From NCBI RefSeq assembly GCF_964026685.1, contig NZ_OZ034688.1:620001-684000 (forward strand): a DNA stretch of 64,000 nt. Direction: 5' to 3'. The notes beneath the pieces were generated by a model. That model was given only the letters and a program-made list of their open reading frames with translations. It ran no database searches and was not told where the DNA came from. The position numbers were made by a program, and so were the translations under genes. The DNA comes from Candidatus Providencia siddallii. Its GTDB lineage: Bacteria > Pseudomonadota > Gammaproteobacteria > Enterobacterales > Enterobacteriaceae. Positions 28,734 to 40,222 of this stretch are shown here, one piece after another; position 1 is the stretch's first letter, and each line of letters opens with the position of its first letter.

Positions 28734-29075
28734 AAATCAAAAAAATACCATTTTTCATAAAATTAATATTCAATGATATATTATTAATATAAGAATATTT
28801 TTTATTATATTAATAATTAAATTTTGAAACTAAAATTCTTTATATTTTTATAATTTACTAGATATTTAATATCTACACAAAATTTAATATATTTTACATG
28901 ATATTTTTTTTAAAATGATATTTTATATAAAAATATTTTTTTATATAAATAATTATAAAATTAATTAAAAAATAATTTATTTTAAATAATTTTTATAATT
29001 TTATTATCATTTATATTTTTTATTTTTTTATAAAAAATATACTTTTTATTAAAAATAAATAAAATATTTTTAATT
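28734..29075. other. Gene-free spacer between convergent ihfA and rpmE
   Basis: About 340 bases of A/T sequence. The one notable element is a 12-bp AT-only stem, TTTATATAAAAA (28922-28933) and TTTTTATATAAA (28938-28949), that could end transcription from both sides. No gene seen. Confidence 0.5.
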
Positions 29076-29297
29076 TTAATTATTTTTTTTAAAAAAAGAA
29101 ATTTTAAAACGTTTATTAAATTTATCTACACGATCACCAGAAACAACATCTCTTTGTTTACCTATATAAAATGGATGACAATTACTACATACATCTAAAT
29201 TTAAAGTATGGTTTGCCGTTGAATTAATACTCATATTATTACCACAAGAACAAAATACATCTATTTTATTATATTTAGGATGAATATTTTTTTTCAT
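29076..29297 (-). CDS. rpmE: 50S ribosomal protein L31 (zinc-binding form)
   Basis: A 73-residue protein of the large subunit and the inter-subunit bridge. It begins [20 protein letters not shown] and keeps the four zinc cysteines (CSC and CSNC), then [20 protein letters not shown]. It therefore belongs to the zinc-dependent type, not the zinc-free YkgM paralogue. The C-terminus is slightly longer and more basic than in E. coli. It is divergent from priA, the enterobacterial arrangement. Confidence 0.95.
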   Translation of the reverse strand: MKKNIHPKYNKIDVFCSCGNNMSINSTANHTLNLDVCSNCHPFYIGKQRDVVSGDRVDKFNKRFKISFFKKNN

Positions 29298-29411
29298 AAA
29301 ACTACCTTAATTCAAAAATTTATTTTAAAATAATATTATACAAAATTTTTTAAAAAACAAATATATTGATATATCATTTTTAAAAATATTTTATAACTAA
29401 TAAATAACACC

Positions 29412-31418
29412 ATGATAATCCAAATAGCCTTATCTATTCCTCTAAATTATATTTTTAACTATCAATTACAAAAAAATATGCCTATTCCTGTAATAGGAAG
29501 TCGTGTAATAGTACCATTTAAAAATAATTTTTCTATAGGAATAGTTATTCAATATAAAAATAATAATAAACCTTTAGATAAAAAAATAAAAAAAATAAAA
29601 AAAATTATTGATTTTGAATCAATTTTTTCTAAAGATCTATGGAAAATGTTACTATGGTCTTCAAAATACTATTACTATCCAATTGGAAAAATATTATTTT
29701 ATACATTACCTAAACAATTACAACAAGGAAAAAAAATTAATTATTCTCATACACTTAATTTAGAATCTTTAAATCAAAAAAATAATTTTGATGCTAATAA
29801 ACAAAATTATTTTCAAAAAGAACAATTATTACTTAATAATGAACAAAAAAATGCAATAAAAATAATAAAATCAAAAGAAAACCAATTTTCAACTTGGCTT
29901 TTAACAGGTACAAAAGGTTCAGGAAAAATTAAAGTTTGTATAAATATATTAAAACATATTTTATCAAAAAAAAAACAAGCTCTTATACTTACACCTGAAA
30001 TTAAATTAGCGAATAAAATTGTTATATATCTTAAAAAAATATTTGATAAACCAATAAATTTATTACATTCAAAACTTAATAATTATGACAAATTAAATGT
30101 TTGGTTAAAAACAAAATTAGGACATAATTCTATTCTTATAGGAACTCGATCAGCATTATTATCATCTTTTTATAATTTAGGTGTTATAATAATAAATGAA
30201 GAACACGATTACTCTTATAAACAACAAAACGGTTGAAAATACCATGCAAGAGATTTAGCAATTTTTCGTGCAAAATTAAACAACATTCCAATTATAATGA
30301 CAACCGAAACACCGTCATTTGAAACATTATATAACGTAAAAAAAAAAAAATACCATCAATTAAATTTAACTAGTAATATAAAAAATATAAATAAAACTTA
30401 TCAATACATAATTGATTTAAAAAAACAACAAATAATAAAAGGAATTTCAAATATATTAATTGAACATATAAAAAAACATATCACAAAAAACAAACAAATA
30501 ATTTTATTATTAAATAAACTTGGTTATTCATCATTATACACTTGTTATAAATGCAATTGAATTGCAAAATGTAAGTTTTGTAATAATGTTTACACTTTTT
30601 ATAAAACAAATTATATCTTATCTTGTTATAAATGTAATAAAAAAATACCAACTCCACAACAATGCCCTAATTGTAAATCAAATAATTTTAATTTTATTGG
30701 TATAGGTACTGAACAATTAGAAGAAATTATTTCTAAAATTTTTCCTAATATAGGAATAAGTCGTATAGATCAAGACACAAAAAATAATAAAAATAACTTT
30801 AAAGAAAATTTAAATATAAAAAATAAAAAATCTCATATTTTTATTGGAACAAAAATATTAACAAAAAATATTTTTTTTGCAAATGTCACTTTTATTGCAA
30901 TTCTTGATATAGATCATATATTATTTTCTAATGATTTTAGAACTTTTGAACGTTTTGCTCAATTTTATATTAAAATCCTTAATCAAATTATAAAAGAAAA
31001 AAAACATGGAGAAATCTGCATACAAACTAATTATCCTGAACATCCATTATTAATAAAACTTTTAAAGAATGGATACTTTTCTTTTTCAAAAGAAGCTATG
31101 AAAGAAAGAAAAATAGCAATGTTACCTCCTTATACAAATCACATTTTAATCCTTTCAAAAAATAATAATAAAAACTCTTTAATTTTTTTAGAAAACATAA
31201 AAAAACATATACTAAAAACAATTAATGATAAAGAATTATTAATATTAGGACCTATTTTTTCTAATCAAAAAAATCTTTCTAATTGGCAAATTTTATTGCA
31301 ACATACATCTAAAATATATTTACAAAAAATTATGATAAAATTTTTACCTGAAATATTAAAAAAATCAAAATTTTATAAAATAAAATTTAATATAAATGTT
31401 GATCCAATTAAAATTTAA
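29412..31418 (+). CDS. priA: Primosomal protein PriA with degenerate helicase motifs
   Basis: Replication restart factor that reloads DnaB at stalled forks. The frame stays open over 668 residues (E. coli 732) if two UGA codons (30234-30236 and 30558-30560) are Trp; E. coli has QEGWRYHARDLA and CGWIAECPRC there. All eight zinc cysteines are kept. Yet helicase motifs are ruined: Walker A GSGKT is GSGKI (169-173), DEEH is NEEH (262-265), GSATP is TTETP, and QVAGRAGR is KILNQIIK. Part of the N-terminal DNA-binding region is also shortened. It probably cannot unwind DNA but may still act as a scaffold for PriB/DnaT/DnaC-type loading. Confidence 0.9.
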
Positions 31419-31708
31419 GAATATATAAATATATAAAAACATTATATTAATTTTATATATTTATATATAAAATTTAAATTAATTATCTATAGTACAAATT
31501 TTTTAATAAATATATAATTAATTTTATTCTTTTTATTTAATTAACTATAAAAATAAATAATATTTTTTAAAACACTTAAATATCATTTTTTACAAAATTT
31601 TTTTTAATTTTATTTATTAAAACATCAATAACATAAAAAATAAACAACATTATAAAAAAATAAACATATTAATAAACATAATAATATCTATTATTAAAAA
31701 CACATATT

Positions 31709-32020
31709 GTGATAAAAAAAGACTATATACATCTAAAACATTTATTAAATAATAAAAAAAAAAATAAAATAATACAAATATTTACAATTATTAAATTAAT
31801 AATTGTAAATATTATTTTAATAATATTTACAATAACTGTACTATATAATACACATCACAAAAAAAAAATATTACAATTAACAAAAAATATAAAAAACAAA
31901 AATTCTTTAAATGAATTACCACCAAAACCAAAAATACAATGGCATTATATAAAAGAACTTGAAGAATATGATATTAATCTAACAACAAATAAAAAAATAA
32001 ATAACAACATAAAAAAATAA
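31709..32020 (+). CDS. ftsN: Cell division protein FtsN, minimal form
   Basis: Activator of septal peptidoglycan synthesis. Only 103 residues remain (E. coli 319): a short basic cytoplasmic tail starting KKDYIHLKH, one membrane helix (about residues 22-46), then NTHHKKK and LPPKPKIQWHYIKELEEYD (70-88). The last block matches E. coli LPPKPEERWRYIKELE, the essential periplasmic segment that switches on FtsWI. The long Gln-rich linker and the C-terminal SPOR peptidoglycan-binding domain are gone. Start is GTG. Position after priA and before hslV supports the call; cytR, usually between, is lost. Confidence 0.85.
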   Translation: MIKKDYIHLKHLLNNKKKNKIIQIFTIIKLIIVNIILIIFTITVLYNTHHKKKILQLTKNIKNKNSLNELPPKPKIQWHYIKELEEYDINLTTNKKINNNIKK

Positions 32021-32144
32021 AATTTTTAACTAAAAAATTATTTTTAATTAATAATAATTAAAATATTAAACTATTTAATAAAAACAACAAAAATAATTTT
32101 TAAAAAATATTTTTGATATTATACTTATATAAAGAGGTTAATTA

Positions 32145-32666
32145 ATGACAACAATAATAAGTATTCGTCGTAATGGCCAAGTCGTAATAGGTGGTGATGG
32201 ACAGGCAACAATAGGGAATACTATTATGAAAAGCAACGCTCGAAAAATTCGTCGTTTATATAATAATAAAGTTATTGCAGGATTTGCTGGTAGTACAGCA
32301 GATGCATTTACACTTTTCGAGCTTTTTGAACGTAAGCTTGATTTACATCAAGGACATTTAACAAAAGCAGCTGTTGAATTAACTAAAGATTGGCGTACTG
32401 ATCGTGTACTGCGAAAACTAGAAGCATTACTAGCTGTTGCTGATAAACAAACATCATTAATTATTACAGGAAATGGCGATGTAGTTCAACCAGAAAATGA
32501 TTTAATTGCAATAGGATCAGGTGGTCAATATGCACTAGCAGCTGCTCGTGCTTTGTTAGAAAATACAGATTTAAACGCAATAGAAATAGCTAAAAAAGCA
32601 CTTTTTATAGCTGGTAGTATCTGTATTTACACAAACCACAATGTTAACTTTGAAGAAATATCTTAA
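32145..32666 (+). CDS. hslV: ATP-dependent protease subunit HslV
   Basis: Proteasome-like peptidase that forms two stacked hexamers capped by HslU. After Met removal the catalytic N-terminal Thr is exposed ([26 protein letters not shown]). Lys and Gly active-site elements [19 protein letters not shown] follow. [22 protein letters not shown] is intact. At 173 residues it lacks only three C-terminal residues relative to E. coli. AAAGAGG lies about nine bases before the ATG. It forms a two-gene operon with hslU. I see no clear sigma-32 promoter, unlike grpE. Confidence 0.96.
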   Translation: MTTIISIRRNGQVVIGGDGQATIGNTIMKSNARKIRRLYNNKVIAGFAGSTADAFTLFELFERKLDLHQGHLTKAAVELTKDWRTDRVLRKLEALLAVADKQTSLIITGNGDVVQPENDLIAIGSGGQYALAAARALLENTDLNAIEIAKKALFIAGSICIYTNHNVNFEEIS

Positions 32667-32687
32667 AAAATAATAAGGATTGTCAGT

Positions 32688-34025
32688 ATGCATGAAATGA
32701 CTCCACGAGAAATTGTTAATGAATTAAATAATCATATTATTGGACAAAATAAAGCTAAACGTTCTGTAGCAATAGCTTTAAGAAACAGATGGAGACGTAT
32801 GCAACTAAACGAAACACTACGACATGAAGTTACACCTAAAAATATTTTAATGATTGGACCAACTGGGGTTGGTAAAAGTGAAATTGCTCGTCGTCTTGCA
32901 AAACTTGCTAATGCTCCGTTTATAAAAGTTGAAGCAACAAAATTTACAGAAGTAGGATATGTTGGTAAAGAGGTTGATTCTATCATTCGAGATTTAACAG
33001 ATGTTGCTGTAAAAATGGTTAAATTAGAATCTATAGAAAGAAATCGACAACGGGCAGAAGAATTAGCAGAAGAACGTATTTTAGATATTTTAATTCCACC
33101 AGCAAAAAAAAATTGGATGCAAACAGAACAAATAGATGAACAATCACCAACTAGACAAACATTTCGTAAAAAATTACGAGAAGGAAAATTAGACAATAAA
33201 GAAATAGAAATTGAAGTTTCCGCAATTTTTCCAATGGGAATCGAAATTATGGCTCCTCCAGGCATGGAAGAAATGACTAATCAATTACAATCTATGTTTC
33301 AAAATCTTGCTGGTCAAAAACAAAAAGTTAGAAAAATGAAAATAAAAGAAGCTTTCAAAATAGTAGTTGAAGAAGAAATCACAAAATTAGTAAACCTTGA
33401 AGAATTAAAAGAAAAAGCAATTGAATCAGTCGAACAAAATGGAATAGTTTTTATTGACGAATTTGATAAAATTTGTAGAAGAGGAACAAATTCGTCAGGA
33501 CCAGATGTATCTCGAGAAGGAGTTCAACGCGATCTTTTACCTTTAATAGAAGGATGCACTGTTTCAACTAAACATGGTATGATAAAAACTGATTACATTT
33601 TATTTATTGCATCCGGTGCATTTCAAATTTCAAGTCCATCAGACTTAATTCCAGAATTACAAGGTAGACTTCCAATTCGTGTTGAATTACAAGCTCTCAC
33701 AACTGAAGATTTTGTTCGAATTTTAACTGAACCAAATGCATCTTTAACAGAACAATATAAAGCTTTAATGGCAACAGAAGGTGTATTAATTGAATTTACT
33801 AATGATGGTATTCAAAAAATAGCTGAATCTGCATGGCAAGTAAATGAATCTACAGAAAATATTGGAGCACGTAGATTGCATACTATATTAGAAAGATTAA
33901 TGGAAGATGTTTCTTTTAAAGCTAGCGATTATAATGGACAAACAATTAAAATTAATGAAGAATATGTAAAAAAACACTTAGTTGAACTAATTACAGAAGA
34001 AGATTTAAGTAAATTTATATTATAA
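32688..34025 (+). CDS. hslU: ATP-dependent protease ATPase subunit HslU
   Basis: AAA+ unfoldase that feeds HslV. The 445 residues (E. coli 443) carry Walker A GPTGVGKS near residue 60 and the pore loop GYVGKEV. The I domain spans about residues 110-240, with [13 protein letters not shown]. Walker B reads VFIDEFDKI, where relatives have DEIDKI. Arginine finger region [12 protein letters not shown], sensor 2 [18 protein letters not shown] and the C-terminal EEDLSKFIL that docks on HslV are intact. Conservation to E. coli is among the highest in the window. Confidence 0.97.
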   Translation: MHEMTPREIVNELNNHIIGQNKAKRSVAIALRNRWRRMQLNETLRHEVTPKNILMIGPTGVGKSEIARRLAKLANAPFIKVEATKFTEVGYVGKEVDSIIRDLTDVAVKMVKLESIERNRQRAEELAEERILDILIPPAKKNWMQTEQIDEQSPTRQTFRKKLREGKLDNKEIEIEVSAIFPMGIEIMAPPGMEEMTNQLQSMFQNLAGQKQKVRKMKIKEAFKIVVEEEITKLVNLEELKEKAIESVEQNGIVFIDEFDKICRRGTNSSGPDVSREGVQRDLLPLIEGCTVSTKHGMIKTDYILFIASGAFQISSPSDLIPELQGRLPIRVELQALTTEDFVRILTEPNASLTEQYKALMATEGVLIEFTNDGIQKIAESAWQVNESTENIGARRLHTILERLMEDVSFKASDYNGQTIKINEEYVKKHLVELITEEDLSKFIL

Positions 34026-34107
34026 AATTTTTTCTTTAAAATTTAAAAAAATAAAATATCTATATATATTTAAATTTTTTATTAATTTTCAATTAACAAA
34101 AAAAACA

Positions 34108-35013
34108 ATGACTAATTATCAAAAAGCTTGGATTGAAAGTTTTAGAATTAAAACTTTATCTTTAGGATTCTCTTCAATACTAATTGGATCTATTTTAGCC
34201 CAATTCAAAAATAATTTTCACTGAAAAATATTTTTTTTATTATTAATTACTATTTTTTTATTACAAATTTTATCTAATCTTGCAAATGATTATGGTGATA
34301 ATATTAAAGGTTGTGATGCTTTTAAACGAATTGGAAATTTACGCGGAATGCAAAAAGGTTTAATTAATAAATCAAAAATGAAAAAAGCACTTAAATTAAA
34401 CATTTTTATAATTTGCATATCTGGACTTATTTTAATTTTTGTATCTTGTAAAAATTTAAAAGATATTATCATTTTTTCTATAATTGGTATAGCATCAATA
34501 ATTTCTGCTATAACATATACAATTGGCAAAAAACCTTATGGATATATCGGATTAGGAGATATTTTTGTATTATTTTTTTTTGGATGGATAAGCGTTATAA
34601 GTACTTATTATTTGCAATCGAATACATTCGATACTATAACATTACTTCCATCAACAGCTTGCGGATTTTTATCAGTTGCAGTATTAAATATAAATAATAT
34701 GCGTGATATAAAAAATGATATAAAAAGCAAAAAAAAAACTTTAGTTGTACGTATTGGTATAAAATATGCAAAAATATATCATGCAATTATTATAATTATT
34801 GCTATCTTATGTTTTATTTGTTTTAATTTACTGTATATAAACAACATTAAAAGTTGGTTATTTTTATTAGGTATACCAATGCTAATAAATAATATATTGT
34901 ATGTTTTTAAAAGCTCTACAGCAAAATCAATGAATTTACTATTAGAACATATGATAAACTCTTCATTAATAATTAATATATTATTTTGTATAGGAATAAT
35001 ATTTAGCAAATAA
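34108..35013 (+). CDS. menA: 1,4-dihydroxy-2-naphthoate polyprenyltransferase, with UGA (Trp)
   Basis: Inner-membrane enzyme that attaches the prenyl tail in menaquinone synthesis. The start MTNYQKAWIESFRIKTLSLG matches E. coli MenA. A UGA at 34222-34224 falls in the first helix loop, at a Trp of the family. The prenyl-diphosphate-binding motif NLANDYGDNIKGCD follows, then RIGNLRGMQKG and the second Asp-rich NNMRDIKND. Total 301 residues, E. coli 308. It follows hslU as in E. coli, but rraA, zapB and the glp genes beyond are deleted. A menaquinone pathway would need other men genes elsewhere. Confidence 0.93.
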
Positions 35014-35502
35014 TTATAAATAACATATTAAAAATAAAAAATTATAATTTAAAATTATATAATAAATACTTTACTTTTTATAAAACTTAGTATTTTATAA
35101 TTAATAATTATTATAAAATATTAAAAAAAAATAAAAAAATACGAAAAAAATAAAAATAAATTATAAAAAAACAATATTATAAAAAATATAATTTTTAAAA
35201 TTATAAACAATAAAAAACTAAATTATAATTATACTAATATATTAAAATTAATATTTTAAAATATTAAAAAAAATAATTTTAATAGTAATTAAAATTATAA
35301 AAAAATATAATTTAATTATTATTTTATTTTAAATAAAATTTAAAAAATATTAAAAATAAATTTTACTTTATATTTTAATATATTTATATTATTAACATAT
35401 AAATATATAATTATAATTATTTAACATGAATTTATAAAATTAACATAAAATCTAAAAATAAATAAAGATTAAAACATTTACAATTTTATTAAAGGTTATT
35501 TT
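35014..35502. other. Gene-free spacer at a deletion between menA and fpr
   Basis: About 490 bases of A/T runs. E. coli has rraA, zapB, glpF, glpK and glpX between menA and fpr (established order); none is recognisable here. No RNA gene or strong promoter seen. Confidence 0.6.
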
Positions 35503-36249
35503 ATGTCTAAATGGATTACTGGCGAAGTTTTAGAAAAAAAAATTTGGACTGATTCATTATTTAGTCTTATAATAAAAGCTAAAATAAAACCATTCATTGC
35601 TGGTCAATATACAAAATTGGCTTTAAATATTAACAATGAACGAATTCAACGTGCATATTCTTACGTAAATGCACCAAATAATAATAAATTAGAATTTTAT
35701 CTTATTAATGTTCCAAATGGAAAATTAAGTTCTAATTTAGCAAAATTAAAACCTGGAAATATTTTACAAATTAGCGAAAAATCCTCAGGAATATTTATTT
35801 TAAAAGAAATTCCAAAATTTAAAAATTTATGGATGATATCTACTGGTACTGCAATTGGACCATATTTATCTATCTTACAAGATGGAAGTAATTTAGAAAA
35901 ATTTACAAATATTATACTTATTCATGCTGTAAGATACAAAAAAGACCTCACTTTTTTATCTTTAATGAAAAAACTTAAAAATAATTTTAATGGAAAATTA
36001 CGTACAATTACTATTGTTAGTCGCGAAAAATGTACAAATTCTCTATATGGAAGAATACCAGAATTAATTAAAAATAAAGAATTAACAAAAGCTTCTCTAT
36101 TACAATTTTCTTCAAAAACATGTCATGTTATGTTATGTGGCAACCCAGGAATGATAAAAGATACTCGTGAATTACTTGAAAATAACTATGGAATGAAAAA
36201 ACATATACAAAATAGACCAGGTAATATATCTAATGAACAATACTGGTAA
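35503..36249 (+). CDS. fpr: Ferredoxin/flavodoxin-NADP+ reductase
   Basis: FAD enzyme that moves electrons between NADPH and ferredoxin or flavodoxin, feeding enzymes such as radical-SAM proteins. The 248 residues equal the E. coli length. FAD-binding RAYSYVNAP is near residue 50, NADP-binding GTAIGPYLSIL near 110 and CGNPGMIKDT near 205. The C-terminus ends NEQYW, matching E. coli EHYW, including the final Trp (TGG) that stacks on FAD. AAAGG precedes the ATG. The YfhL ferredoxin encoded in this window is one possible partner, but that link is a guess. Confidence 0.94.
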   Translation: MSKWITGEVLEKKIWTDSLFSLIIKAKIKPFIAGQYTKLALNINNERIQRAYSYVNAPNNNKLEFYLINVPNGKLSSNLAKLKPGNILQISEKSSGIFILKEIPKFKNLWMISTGTAIGPYLSILQDGSNLEKFTNIILIHAVRYKKDLTFLSLMKKLKNNFNGKLRTITIVSREKCTNSLYGRIPELIKNKELTKASLLQFSSKTCHVMLCGNPGMIKDTRELLENNYGMKKHIQNRPGNISNEQYW

Positions 36250-36608
36250 TAGATAAATTTAATAAAAAATATATTTTATATATAATGAAATATATTTAAT
36301 ATACAATTAGATTTTAAAACTTAAAATAAAATGATCAATATATAAATTATTTTTTTATAAAACAAATTTAATATAAAAATACAAATATTATTTTTATACT
36401 TTACAGCTATAAGGTTTATATAAAAACAAAATAATTAAAAATATAATTTTTCTCGAATATTTACGATTATTTTTATATAAAAATTATTATAAAACTACTA
36501 ATTAAATTATGACTAATTTTTTAAATTTAGTTTATTTTTGCATGTATATGAAATTTTTATAAAAAACTATAATATTTTATATTTTAATAAAGGTTTGTAT
36601 GCATAAAA
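36250..36608. other. Gene-free spacer between fpr and gmhA
   Basis: About 360 bases of A/T-rich sequence. ACAGCTATAAGG near 36405 is a small GC-richer patch without clear meaning. AAAGG at 36592-36596 could serve gmhA. No gene seen. Confidence 0.5.
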
Positions 36609-37187
36609 ATGTATCAAAATTTAATAAAAAATGAATTAATAGAAGCTACAAATATATTAGTTAATTTTACAAAAAATAAAAAAAACATTGAATTAATTCA
36701 GAGCGCATCATTATTAATTGCCAATGCTTTAAAAAAAAGAAAAAAAATTTTATCTTGTGGTAATGGAGGATCGCATTGTGACGCAATGCATTTTGCTGAA
36801 GAATTAACAGGAAAATATCGCAAAAAACGAAAAGCTTATCCTGCAATTGCAATATCAGATGCAAGTTATTTATCTTGTGTAAGTAATGATTTTGGATATC
36901 AATATGTTTTTTCTCGTTTTATTGAAGCTATTGGAAGCAATGATGATGTATTACTAGTAATATCATCATCTGGAAAATCGAAAAACATTATTAATGCAAT
37001 AAGGACTGCACATAAAAAAAATATGAAAATTATTTTATTAACAGGAAAAAACAATAACAAAATACCAGATTTTATAGATATTAAAATTAATGTACAACAT
37101 CTTGGATATGCAGATCGTATTCAAGAAATTCATATTAAAATAATACATATCTTAATTTATTTAATTGAAAAAGAAATGACAAAATAA
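36609..37187 (+). CDS. gmhA: Phosphoheptose isomerase
   Basis: Converts sedoheptulose 7-phosphate to D-glycero-D-manno-heptose 7-phosphate, the first step to the heptose of the lipopolysaccharide core. The 192 residues equal E. coli. [39 protein letters not shown] with catalytic Glu, [23 protein letters not shown] and [18 protein letters not shown] with catalytic His are present. The start matches relatives; an ATG ten bases upstream is out of frame. Its retention implies that the symbiont still makes a heptose-bearing outer membrane, if later genes remain. Confidence 0.95.
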   Translation: MYQNLIKNELIEATNILVNFTKNKKNIELIQSASLLIANALKKRKKILSCGNGGSHCDAMHFAEELTGKYRKKRKAYPAIAISDASYLSCVSNDFGYQYVFSRFIEAIGSNDDVLLVISSSGKSKNIINAIRTAHKKNMKIILLTGKNNNKIPDFIDIKINVQHLGYADRIQEIHIKIIHILIYLIEKEMTK

Positions 37188-37619
37188 AATAATATTATTT
37201 AAATAAAATATATACAAATCTAATTTTAGAATACAATAATTTTATTTTAAAATTTATATTTTTTATATAAAATAAATTACTATTTTAATAAATACTTTTA
37301 ATAAAAATAAATTACATATAATTAATTAATATCGTTATTTTTATAAAAAAATAAAATATAAATATTTTTTTACTTAAAAAAGTAAAAAAAATATTTTTAA
37401 TAATTACATCAACTAATTAAGTATACATAATAAATCATAATTTTAATTATAAATTATTATATAATTATATTTTTAAAAAATAAAAATAACAATTATAAAA
37501 TAATCTTTTAAATATTTATAATTTATATAATTATTTATAAAATAATTTATTTTTATAAGTAATAATTACATATTATTAAATTAATATATATTTCAATAAA
37601 ACAACTAGAGTATATTTTT
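37188..37619. other. Gene-free spacer between gmhA and the nqr operon
   Basis: About 430 bases, A/T-rich. It holds a probable gmhA terminator at 37361-37398: AATATTTTTTTACTT pairs with AAGTAAAAAAAATATT across an A4 loop with one bulge, followed by T residues. Nothing else is recognisable, and the nqr promoter is not obvious. Confidence 0.5.
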
Positions 37620-38966
37620 ATGATTAAAATTAAAAAAGGACTAAATATTCCAATAAAAGGAGAACCAATACAAATAATAGAAGAAAATAAAACAACTAAA
37701 CACATAGGATTATTAGGCGAAGAATACATAGGAATGCATCCTTTTATATTCATAAAAGAAGGTGATAATGTAATAAAAGGACAAATCCTTTTTGAAGATA
37801 AAAAAAATAAAGGAATTTTTTTTACAAGCCCAGCTTGCGGTAAAATTATAAAAATAAATCGAGGAAAATATCGTATTCTAGAATCAATAGTAATAGAAAT
37901 AAATGGTAATAAACAAAAAATTTTTAATGTTTATAAACGAGATCAACTTATTTCATTAACAAAAAATCAAGTATCCAAAAATCTTATTAAATCAGGATTG
38001 TGGGTTTCTTTTAAAACACGTCCATTTAATCGTTCTCCAAAATTAAATTCATCACCAATTGCTATTTTCGTTACAGCTATTGATACTAATCCTCTCGCAG
38101 CTGATCCTATAATTATTATAAAAAAAAATCAACAATCATTCAATGATGGACTTATAATCTTAAGTCGTTTAACAAAAGGTAAAATACATGTTTGTTATAA
38201 TGCAGATAATTTATTAAAAATAAACATTAATAATAAAATTATTTATACTAAATTTATAGGACCACACCCTGCAGGACTAACTGGAACTCATATACATTTT
38301 CTTGAACCTGTAAGTATTAAAAAAAAAGTATGGAGTATCAACTACCAAGATGTAATTGCAATTGGAAAATTATTCACTACAGGTTTTCTTTATACTGATC
38401 GTATAATTTCACTTGCTGGGCCACAAGTTAAAAAACCACGTTTAATAAAAACTAATCTTGGAGCTGATTTATATGAATTAACTCAAGGAGAACTAAAAAC
38501 TGGAGAAAATAGAATTATTTCTGGTTCTATTCTTTATGGAACAATTTGCGATAAAACACATAATTATCTTGGTAGATTTCATAATCAAATATCTGTTATA
38601 GAAGAAGAACGTAATAAAAAATTATTCGGTTGGGTTATACCTGAAAAGAATAAATTTAATTTTACACACACAACATTATTAAAGTTCTTTTTTAAAAAAA
38701 AATATTTTAATTTTACAACAGCAATGAACGGAAGTGTACGTCCGATAATGCCAATAGGTAATTATGAACGAATTATGCCTCTTAATATAATGATAACCAA
38801 TCTACTTCGTGAACTTATTATTATGAACACAGATACTTCACAACAACTAGGATGTCTTGAATTAGATGAAGAAGATTTAGGACTTTGTACATATGTTTGT
38901 TTATCCAAAATAGATTATGGTATTTTACTTCATAATGTTTTAACTAAAATTGAAACAGAAGGATAA
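37620..38966 (+). CDS. nqrA: Na+-translocating NADH:quinone reductase subunit A
   Basis: Peripheral subunit of the Nqr complex, which couples NADH oxidation by quinone to Na+ export. The 448 residues align with Vibrio and Yersinia NqrA: IKIKKGLNIPI at the start, HIGLLGEEYIGMHP, ILFEDKKNKGIFFTSPACGK, GLWVSFKTRPF, TAIDTNPLAADP, GPHPAGLTGTHIHFL, SINYQDVIAIG, FGWVIPEKNKF and LELDEEDLGLCTYVC. It is the first gene of a six-gene operon. No strong ribosome binding site (AGAG only). Confidence 0.95.
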   Translation: MIKIKKGLNIPIKGEPIQIIEENKTTKHIGLLGEEYIGMHPFIFIKEGDNVIKGQILFEDKKNKGIFFTSPACGKIIKINRGKYRILESIVIEINGNKQKIFNVYKRDQLISLTKNQVSKNLIKSGLWVSFKTRPFNRSPKLNSSPIAIFVTAIDTNPLAADPIIIIKKNQQSFNDGLIILSRLTKGKIHVCYNADNLLKININNKIIYTKFIGPHPAGLTGTHIHFLEPVSIKKKVWSINYQDVIAIGKLFTTGFLYTDRIISLAGPQVKKPRLIKTNLGADLYELTQGELKTGENRIISGSILYGTICDKTHNYLGRFHNQISVIEEERNKKLFGWVIPEKNKFNFTHTTLLKFFFKKKYFNFTTAMNGSVRPIMPIGNYERIMPLNIMITNLLRELIIMNTDTSQQLGCLELDEEDLGLCTYVCLSKIDYGILLHNVLTKIETEG

Positions 38967-38971
38967 AATAA

Positions 38972-40222
38972 ATGAATATAAAAAATTTTTTAAAAAAATA
39001 CGAACATCACTTTAAAGATAAAGGTAAATTTGAAAAATATTATCCATTATACGAAGCTATTTCAAGTATTTTTTATACTTCTGGATATGTAACTAAAAGT
39101 AAATCTCATATACGTGATACAACAGATATAAAACGTATAATGTTTTTAGTATATATATCTATTTTTCCTGCTATGTTTTGGGGTATATATAACATCGGGG
39201 ATCAAATAATTTCAAATCTTAATCATTTATATAACAATATTGAATTAAATACTATTATAAAAAACAATTGGCATTATAACTTTACAAGATTTTTAGGTTT
39301 TTCTCTTTTAAATGATGCAAAATATGGAAGTAAAATAATACTTGGATCAATTTATTTTTTTTCTATTTATTCTGTTGTGTTTATTACTGGAGCTTTTTGG
39401 GAAATATTATTTGCAATAATTCGCAAACATGAAATAAATGAAGGATTTTTTGTTACTTCTATTTTATTTTCTTTAACTTTACCGCCAACAATACCATTAT
39501 GGCAAGCAGCATTAGGAATTAGTTTTGGTACTGTAATAGCAAAAGAAATTTTTGGAGGTACAGGATATAATTTTCTAAATCCAGCATTAGCAGGACGAGC
39601 ATTTTTATTTTTTAGTTACCCAGCTCAAATTTCAGGTGAACTTGTTTGGACAGCAATAGATGGGTTTTCTGGAGCAACACCTCTTTCTCAATGGGCCTTA
39701 GATGGAGGAAAAGCACTTATAAATACAATAACTGGAGAACCAATCACATGGATTCAAGCATTTATTGGTAAAATACCAGGTTCAATTGGAGAAGTGTCAA
39801 CACTAATGATTTTTATAGGAGGTTTTTTCATTATTTTCTTACGAATAGCATCATGGAGAATAATCATAGGAATAATGATAGGAATGATTACATTATCTTA
39901 TTTATTTAATTTTATTGGTTCAGATAAAAATAATCTTTTTTCTATGCCATGGTGGTGGCATATGGTTTTAGGTGGTTTTGCATTTGGAATGTTTTTTATG
40001 GCAACAGATCCAACGACAACTTCTTTTACTAACAAAGGGAAATTTGCATATGGTATTTTAATTGGAAGTATGTGTATAGTTATTAGAATTCTCAATCCAG
40101 TATATCCAGAAGGAATGATGTTAGCTATTCTTTTTGCCAACTTATTTGCTCCTATATTCGACTATATAGTTATTCAACTAAACATAAAAAAAAGGAAAAA
40201 ACATGATGATCAAAAAAATTAA
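38972..40222 (+). CDS. nqrB: Na+-translocating NADH:quinone reductase subunit B
   Basis: Integral membrane subunit holding covalent FMN, riboflavin and part of the Na+ path. The 416 residues include an N-terminal cytoplasmic part ([24 protein letters not shown]) and about ten membrane helices. The flavinylation site is Thr in [13 protein letters not shown], near residue 228. [15 protein letters not shown] and [17 protein letters not shown] are typical of the family. The FMN is attached by the ApbE flavin transferase encoded at the end of the operon. The end overlaps nqrC by 20 bases. Confidence 0.96.
   Translation: MNIKNFLKKYEHHFKDKGKFEKYYPLYEAISSIFYTSGYVTKSKSHIRDTTDIKRIMFLVYISIFPAMFWGIYNIGDQIISNLNHLYNNIELNTIIKNNWHYNFTRFLGFSLLNDAKYGSKIILGSIYFFSIYSVVFITGAFWEILFAIIRKHEINEGFFVTSILFSLTLPPTIPLWQAALGISFGTVIAKEIFGGTGYNFLNPALAGRAFLFFSYPAQISGELVWTAIDGFSGATPLSQWALDGGKALINTITGEPITWIQAFIGKIPGSIGEVSTLMIFIGGFFIIFLRIASWRIIIGIMIGMITLSYLFNFIGSDKNNLFSMPWWWHMVLGGFAFGMFFMATDPTTTSFTNKGKFAYGILIGSMCIVIRILNPVYPEGMMLAILFANLFAPIFDYIVIQLNIKKRKKHDDQKN

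Noticed and set aside
29412-31418. priA, menA, apbE, pheT, rimM, rpsP and clpB as pseudogenes broken by stop codons
   Set aside because: Every internal stop is UGA at a conserved Trp, with full conservation on both sides and no UAA or UAG; reassignment explains all of them at once.
32732-33265. Long antisense open frame inside hslU, and similar ones opposite thrS, infC, ffh and clpB
   Set aside because: They mirror conserved genes on the other strand, lack ribosome binding sites and have no recognisable protein features.
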